Below, piece by piece: positions 59,891-64,000 of a DNA stretch of 64,000 nucleotides. The notes beneath the pieces were generated by a model, which saw only the letters and a list, made by a program, of their open reading frames with translations, was not told where the DNA came from and made no database searches. This DNA is from Gloeobacter morelensis MG652769. GTDB taxonomy: Bacteria; Cyanobacteriota; Cyanobacteriia; Gloeobacterales; Gloeobacteraceae. The translations under genes and the position numbers were made by a program. The stretch covers positions 3,286,001 to 3,350,000 of the forward strand of contig NZ_CP063845.1 in the NCBI RefSeq assembly GCF_021018745.1. Direction: 5' to 3'. Position 1 is the first letter of the stretch; the number at the start of each line of letters is the position of its first letter.

Positions 59891-61196
59891 GCTCGTCGTC
59901 ATCGACGACGACCCAACCGGATCCCAGACGGTCCACGGCTGCCTGCTGCTGATGCAGTGGGATGTCGAGACGCTCAAATTGGGCATCGCCGACGATTCGC
60001 CCCTGATGTTCATTTTGGCCAACACCCGCGCCCTCGACCCCGAGCGCGCCGCCGAGACGACGCGCGCCGTCTGCCGCAACCTCAAAACAGCCCTGGCCGA
60101 GGCGGGGGTGGCCGATTATCTGCTGGTGAGCCGCTCCGATTCGACCCTGCGGGGTCACTATCCCCTCGAGACCGATGTGATCGCCCAGGAGATGGGGCCG
60201 ATCGACGCCCACTTTCTGGTGCCCGCCTTTCTCGAAGGGGGCCGGCTCACCCGCGACAGCGTCCATTACCTGAACGGTGTGCCGGTGCACGAGACCGAAT
60301 TTGCCCGCGACTCGGTCTTCGCCTACCGCCACAGCTATCTGCCCGCCTACATCGAAGAGAAGACCGGTGGGCGCACCCCGGCTGAAGCCGTCGAGCGCCT
60401 GCTACTGTCCGATATCCGTGGGGAGTGTCTGCAGGAGCGGCTGATCGCGCTGCGGGATAATCGCAGCGTCGTCGTGGACGCGGAGGTTCAAGACGATCTC
60501 GACCGCTTTGCCCGGGTGCTGCTGCGCTCGGTGGAGCGGGGCAAACGGTTTTTGTTGCGCAGCGCCGCCAGTGTGCTGACGGCCCTCGCTGCTCTACCCC
60601 CCCAGCCGGTCCCCGCCGAGGCGATGGCGTCCTTCGTGCGCGGCGGCCGGCCGGGGGCGGTGATTGTCGGATCGCACGTGCGCAAGACCACCGAGCAGCT
60701 CGAACGGTTGCTCCAGGAGCCCGGCACCGCCGGGATCGCCGTGGAGGTGGAGCAGCTCCTGGCGGGGGGGGAAGCGGCGCGCACCGAGTTGCTCGCCGAA
60801 GTACATGCCGCCGTGGCGGCGGCCCACACCCGAGGCGAGACGCCCGTCGTCTACACCAGCCGTCGGGAGCTGACTTTCCCGGATGTGCAGACGCGCCTGG
60901 CCTTCGGTGAGACGGTCTCGGGGTTGCTCATGGCCGTGGAGCGCCACCTGCCGCCGACCATCGGCTATCTGGTGAGCAAAGGGGGCATCACCTCCAACGA
61001 CACCCTCAGCCGGGGACTCGCCCTGCGCACCGCCCGGCTTTTGGGCCAGATCCTACCCGGCTGTTCGGTGGTGCGCACCCCGGCCGAACATCCCGATTTT
61101 CCGGATCTGCCGGTGGTGCTCTTTCCGGGCAACGTCGGGGACAAAGAAGCACTGGCGGTGGTCTATCGCCGGCTGTCCCGGCCTGCAAAAAAATAG
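59871..61196 (+). CDS. Four-carbon acid sugar kinase family protein (DUF1537)
   Basis: A 441-residue kinase-like protein. VVIDDDPTGSQTVHG and VSRSDSTLRGHYP form the sugar-binding N-domain, while YLVSKGGITSNDTLSRGL belongs to the nucleotide-binding C-domain of the OtnK/YgbK type, which phosphorylates four-carbon acid sugars. ATG 59871 is chosen because homology starts there. No aldolase or isomerase of that pathway lies nearby, so the substrate is unknown. Confidence 0.85.
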   Translation: MTSPAVKLVVIDDDPTGSQTVHGCLLLMQWDVETLKLGIADDSPLMFILANTRALDPERAAETTRAVCRNLKTALAEAGVADYLLVSRSDSTLRGHYPLETDVIAQEMGPIDAHFLVPAFLEGGRLTRDSVHYLNGVPVHETEFARDSVFAYRHSYLPAYIEEKTGGRTPAEAVERLLLSDIRGECLQERLIALRDNRSVVVDAEVQDDLDRFARVLLRSVERGKRFLLRSAASVLTALAALPPQPVPAEAMASFVRGGRPGAVIVGSHVRKTTEQLERLLQEPGTAGIAVEVEQLLAGGEAARTELLAEVHAAVAAAHTRGETPVVYTSRRELTFPDVQTRLAFGETVSGLLMAVERHLPPTIGYLVSKGGITSNDTLSRGLALRTARLLGQILPGCSVVRTPAEHPDFPDLPVVLFPGNVGDKEALAVVYRRLSRPAKK

Positions 61197-61220
61197 GTGC
61201 CGGGGGATTTCCCCCGGCAC
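61185..61220 (-). terminator. Terminator of the minus-strand small gene
   Basis: Perfect 10-bp arms GTGCCGGGGG and CCCCCGGCAC around ATTT. Read on the minus strand the hairpin is followed by TATTTTTTT, so it ends the gene at 61241-61471. It overlaps the 3' end of the plus-strand kinase-like gene. Confidence 0.8.
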
Positions 61221-61240
61221 CCGGCTGGAGCGGAAGCAAA

Positions 61241-61471
61241 TCAAGAATGCATCGGCACCTGGGCCACGAGCGCGTCGATGTCGCTCAGCTGGTGATCCAC
61301 AGCCCAGTAAGTCACCGGCAGGGGCTTACTCAAGGCGCAACCCACCGCCAGCATCAACCCCAGGGCGGTGCGTGGAAAGCTTTTGTACTCGTGGGTAAAG
61401 GCCACGTCGATGGCCGCTGCCTGGACGATCACGCGGGTGTTGGCGATGCCAAAATCATCGGAGTTTTTCAT
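61241..61471 (-). CDS. Small unknown protein, 76 residues
   Basis: The family is not recognised. ANTRVIVQAAAIDVAFTHEY suggests a strand and helix; then ALGLMLAVGCALSKPLPV is mildly hydrophobic, and the tail is HQLSDIDALVAQVPMHS. GGAG sits six bases before ATG 61471, and a strong terminator follows, supporting a real gene. Cytosolic or weakly membrane-bound. Confidence 0.6.
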   Translation of the reverse strand: MKNSDDFGIANTRVIVQAAAIDVAFTHEYKSFPRTALGLMLAVGCALSKPLPVTYWAVDHQLSDIDALVAQVPMHS

Positions 61472-61581
61472 CACAATCTCCTGGAATGCAGAGGGAAAAG
61501 CAGTGGATGCAGGGGCAGATATTGCGTGTGTCTCTAACTGTCATCTATAAATAAATACGCGCGATAATGCACCGCAGGAGC

Positions 61582-63033
61582 TCAATTTGGCCCCCCGGGA
61601 GGGCAAAAGTTTTGTAAACAGTTTGCCTTCGCAGGGCGCGACTTTGGAGCGATCGCCTTGCGGCCTGGGGCGTATCGGGATTCCAGAGCACCGACAATTT
61701 GCCGGGCCACCTCCGTTTGATCGGCAAAGCCGGATTGCAGCGGCCGATCGAAGCTTTCGGACCACAGTTGCACACCGCTATGGGCATCGACAAGCTGGCT
61801 GACTACGCGGATGTGCCCGCCAGTGCGGCGCACACTGCCGCTGAGCACTGCCTCGGTGCTGAAGGGTCGGCGCAGGTGGTGATGGCTCCCGCCCGTGGCC
61901 GCCCGCCCGGCGATGACCGTAAAGCGCCCGGTTTTGCCCAGCTGATCGGCGAGATCGACTGCGACGCCTTTGCCGAAGTAGGCGCTCCGGCCGTCGCCGC
62001 TCAAGTTCTCGAAAGGTAGTACGGCAATGGCCCGGCGGGCGGGGGGGACGGCAGCCTGCAACGACCACCATCCGAGGGCCACCGCCAGACAGGCTGCAGC
62101 CATTGCCGTTGCCAGCCGCCGGTGGGCACGGATTGGCCGCAGCAGCGTGCCCGTCTGCGGCCACGGCAGAGCCTGGCCCGTCAGGTGGCGCTCGATGGCC
62201 AGGGAAAATGCCGCCACCGATCCGAAGCGATCGAGGGGATCTTCGCAGAGCGCCTTGAGCACAAGACTTGCAAGCGGACCGGACAGTTTTCCGGTGAGCG
62301 GCTGCGGGTTTGCGTCCCCTGGCCGCCGGCCGCTCAGCAACTCGCACAGCACCACCGCCAGGGAATACTCATCGCTAGCCGGGGTGATCGCTTCGCCTTT
62401 GATTTGCTCCGGTGAGGCGTACCCGGGCGTCAAAAGCCGGGTCATCGACTGGCTGAACACGGCGGTGGCCTCAGGGTCGGCGGGCAACAACTTGGCGATC
62501 CCAAAATCGAGCAGCCTGGGATTGCCCTCCGTGTCGATCAAAATATTGGCAGGCTTGAGATCGCGGTGGATCACCCGGTGGGCGTGGGCATAGTGCACTG
62601 CCTCGCAAACTTTAAGAAACAGCCGCAGCCGTTCGTCTACACCCAGTTTCTGTTTGTTGCAGTAGAGATTGATGGGCTGCCCTTCGACGTAGTCCATCAC
62701 CAGATAAGGCATACCCTGCTCGGTGGTGCCGCCGTCGAGCAGACGGGTGATGTACGGATGATCGAGGCTTGCGAGGATCTGCCGCTCGCCGATGAACCGT
62801 TCGCGCAAGCCCGGTCCATGCAGTTGCGGTTGGAGAATTTTGACGGCGGCGCGCTTGTCGAACTGGCCGTCGTCGCGCTGCGCCAGGTAGACCGCCCCCA
62901 TGCCGCCCCGGCCGAGCGGCCGGATAATCCTGTACGCTCCCAGGCGTTGACCGGCGCTGAGCGGTTCCTCGCCCATCGATTGAGCGGCTGCGCACCGATA
63001 TTCATCGTGCTGCGGTGGTGGTTCGACTGCCAT
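61582..63033 (-). CDS. PknB-type Ser/Thr protein kinase with TolB-like C-terminal domain
   Basis: A 483-residue receptor-type kinase. LGRGGMGAVYLA, AAVKILQ, HRDLKPAN, LLDFGIAKL and YASPEQIKG are all intact. After the kinase (about 30-285) comes one membrane helix (about 310-330, LATAMAAACLAVALGWWSL). The C-terminal 150 residues (IAVLPFENLSGDGRSAYF, VLSGSVRRTGGHIRVVSQL) match the TolB-N/FlgO-like domain often placed after kinases or cyclases. It would sense or bind something outside the inner membrane. Confidence 0.88.
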   Translation of the reverse strand: MAVEPPPQHDEYRCAAAQSMGEEPLSAGQRLGAYRIIRPLGRGGMGAVYLAQRDDGQFDKRAAVKILQPQLHGPGLRERFIGERQILASLDHPYITRLLDGGTTEQGMPYLVMDYVEGQPINLYCNKQKLGVDERLRLFLKVCEAVHYAHAHRVIHRDLKPANILIDTEGNPRLLDFGIAKLLPADPEATAVFSQSMTRLLTPGYASPEQIKGEAITPASDEYSLAVVLCELLSGRRPGDANPQPLTGKLSGPLASLVLKALCEDPLDRFGSVAAFSLAIERHLTGQALPWPQTGTLLRPIRAHRRLATAMAAACLAVALGWWSLQAAVPPARRAIAVLPFENLSGDGRSAYFGKGVAVDLADQLGKTGRFTVIAGRAATGGSHHHLRRPFSTEAVLSGSVRRTGGHIRVVSQLVDAHSGVQLWSESFDRPLQSGFADQTEVARQIVGALESRYAPGRKAIAPKSRPAKANCLQNFCPPGGPN

Positions 63034-63256
63034 GGTCCCCTCGATGCTCTGTACCCTGTACCGGTGTCCCCCGTACTTAGTACGCCGCCCGGCACCCCAG
63101 CGGGATCTCGATTGCGCCCAACGACCCGCAGGGCAGGGAGAGTTTGCCTAAGGGGCTTCTCATCAAAACTTCACAAAGCGCTCATTGCTGTCCCTGAGTA
63201 TAAAGACATGAGCCCAGAGCGCTCAAAAACACACTTTCAGCCCAGGAGATACCGCC

Positions 63257-63595
63257 ATGTACCGCCGCTTTGCTCCCGTCCTCGCCGCTTTTGCCCTCGT
63301 CGCCTTCTCCGTTCCCGCTTTGGCCGTCGACAAAGGTCTGCGCTCGCAGTACCCCGGCCTGAGCGTCCAACAGGTCAAAGACATCCAGACCGGCAAGACC
63401 GCCGCTCCTACCCTGAGCGCCGAGGGCGGCCGCCTCGGTGGGGTGGTCTTCAGCCCCGGCGCCGAGCAGTGCATCGACAACCCGCGTTTCAACCCGGACA
63501 ACGACGAGAGCGGTCCGCGCGCTTCGGAGCCGTACACCGATTCGACGCCCTACGCGGGCACCGCGACCGCCCTGGCAAGCGTCAACTGCCGCTAA
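63257..63595 (+). CDS. Small exported protein of unknown function
   Basis: A 112-residue protein with a clear signal peptide (FAPVLAAFALVAFSVPALA, cut near 23). The mature part is short and hydrophilic, with LSVQQVKDIQTGKTAAPTLS and two Cys residues (EQCIDNPRF and the terminal NCR) that may form a disulfide. AGGAG lies ten bases before ATG. Two hairpins follow, the second at 63717 a good terminator. Family not recognised. Confidence 0.7.
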   Translation: MYRRFAPVLAAFALVAFSVPALAVDKGLRSQYPGLSVQQVKDIQTGKTAAPTLSAEGGRLGGVVFSPGAEQCIDNPRFNPDNDESGPRASEPYTDSTPYAGTATALASVNCR

Positions 63596-63716
63596 GGGCT
63601 GGAGCCGGGGGTGGCCTTCGCTGCCCCCGGGTATCGGTTGCCCCGTCGGCCGATCAGCGCGGCCGGACAATAGAGTTTTCCTGCCGGATGCGGCGGGTCT
63701 AGCGCTGAAAGGTGAT

Positions 63717-63747
63717 AGGTGAGGCCCCGGTGGGTCTCACCTTTCTT
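63717..63747 (+). terminator. Rho-independent terminator
   Basis: Arms AGGTGAGGCC and GGTCTCACCT (one G-T pair) around CCGGTG, followed by TTCTT. A weaker GC hairpin (CCGGGGG at 63605 with CCCCCGG at 63624) precedes it. Probably ends the 63257-63595 transcript. Confidence 0.75.
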
Positions 63748-63808
63748 GTCAGGCGATCGACGACTCATGGACGCGGCTGGCTACGATGAATCAGCCGATC
63801 AATTCACC

Positions 63809-64000
63809 ATGTCCCTCCGTCCCGCCCTCCCCACCGACAGCCCCGCGATCGCCTACCTGGCCTACCTGGCGAACCGTTCCCACCTGACGTTGGCTCCCTA
63901 CGATCTGTTTTTGCCCGGTGCTTTTGAGCAGCGGCTGGGGGTAATCGAGCAGTTGGTACGCGCCCGCACGGTGACCTGGTTTCACTGGTCGCACTTCGTG
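63809..64000 (+). CDS. Acetyltransferase-like gene, cut by window end
   Basis: The first 64 codons read LRPALPTDSPAIAYLAYLA, the typical start of GNAT acetyltransferases, then SHLTLAPYDLFLPGA. The acetyl-CoA-binding motif lies beyond the window, so the assignment is tentative. Confidence 0.5.
   Translation, partial: MSLRPALPTDSPAIAYLAYLANRSHLTLAPYDLFLPGAFEQRLGVIEQLVRARTVTWFHWSHFV

Overview
The window is GC-rich, gene-dense bacterial DNA and looks cyanobacterial. Supporting genes are an ndhI-ndhG-ndhE run of the photosynthetic-type NDH-1 complex, an S-layer-homology porin, a DUF3119 protein joined to plsY, a DUF2993 protein, a PrsW-type membrane protease fusion, three PknB-type Ser/Thr kinases and scattered GCGATCGC (HIP1) octamers (for example at 15392, 31113, 56161, 57209, 61649 and 63845). 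The combination of high GC, many secreted propeller proteins and these families recalls Gloeobacter, a thylakoid-less cyanobacterium. That genus call is an inference from overall feel, not from a marker gene.

Layout. 1-5.0 kb: PDZ protein, TerC-type membrane protein, YjbQ, RecD2 helicase and a MazEF-type toxin-antitoxin pair with its own palindromic operator. 5.0-11.8 kb: two adjacent hybrid histidine kinases on the minus strand, one with a long poly-HAMP array built from 276-bp repeats. 12-18 kb: polA, a DUF2993 protein divergent from an SLH porin with a strong terminator, and a small zinc-ribbon membrane protein. 18.1-28.5 kb: a seven-gene minus-strand operon of exported proteins holding two sulfatases, two paralogous GxSxG hydrolases and three separate beta-propeller proteins. 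One sulfatase also carries its own propeller-like tail. 28.5-29.55 kb: about 1 kb without a convincing gene, with hairpins and a degenerate direct repeat. 29.55-34.2 kb: ftsX-ftsE-tagA-type glycosyltransferase, an unknown gene, then ndhE-ndhG-ndhI. 34.3-46.7 kb: PrsW/TM2/TonB-like fusion, nth, kinases, a heme-c sensor divergent from a PhnD-like lipoprotein, tRNA-Pro, plsY, mogA, a TerB-like gene and a glycosyltransferase. 46.8-50.9 kb: an accessory patch with a 5'-truncated ECF sigma gene, an AT-richer Uma2 nuclease, a TetR/Coq4-like divergent pair, an orphan PrlF-type antitoxin, a frameshifted pentapeptide gene and a toxin relic. 50.9-53.4 kb: one large fusion of a cyclic-nucleotide-type sensor, a degenerate NtrC-type AAA+ domain and a membrane ferredoxin. 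53.6-61.2 kb: GspE ATPase, secretin, giant GspK/PilX-like pseudopilin, small exported protein and DUF1537 kinase, all tightly coupled. 61.2-64 kb: a small unknown gene, a kinase with a TolB-like periplasmic domain, a small exported protein and the start of an acetyltransferase-like gene.

How genes may work together. The 18-28.5 kb operon reads as one secreted machine for attacking or remodelling a sulfated polymer: sulfatases remove sulfate, hydrolases may cut esters, and propellers may bind ligand or scaffold. The secretin operon could build an outer-membrane export or pilus-like channel. The most original single proteins are the sensor/AAA+/ferredoxin fusion at 50884-53418 and the PrsW fusion at 34300-36090. 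All functions were read from motifs by eye; no database search was possible.
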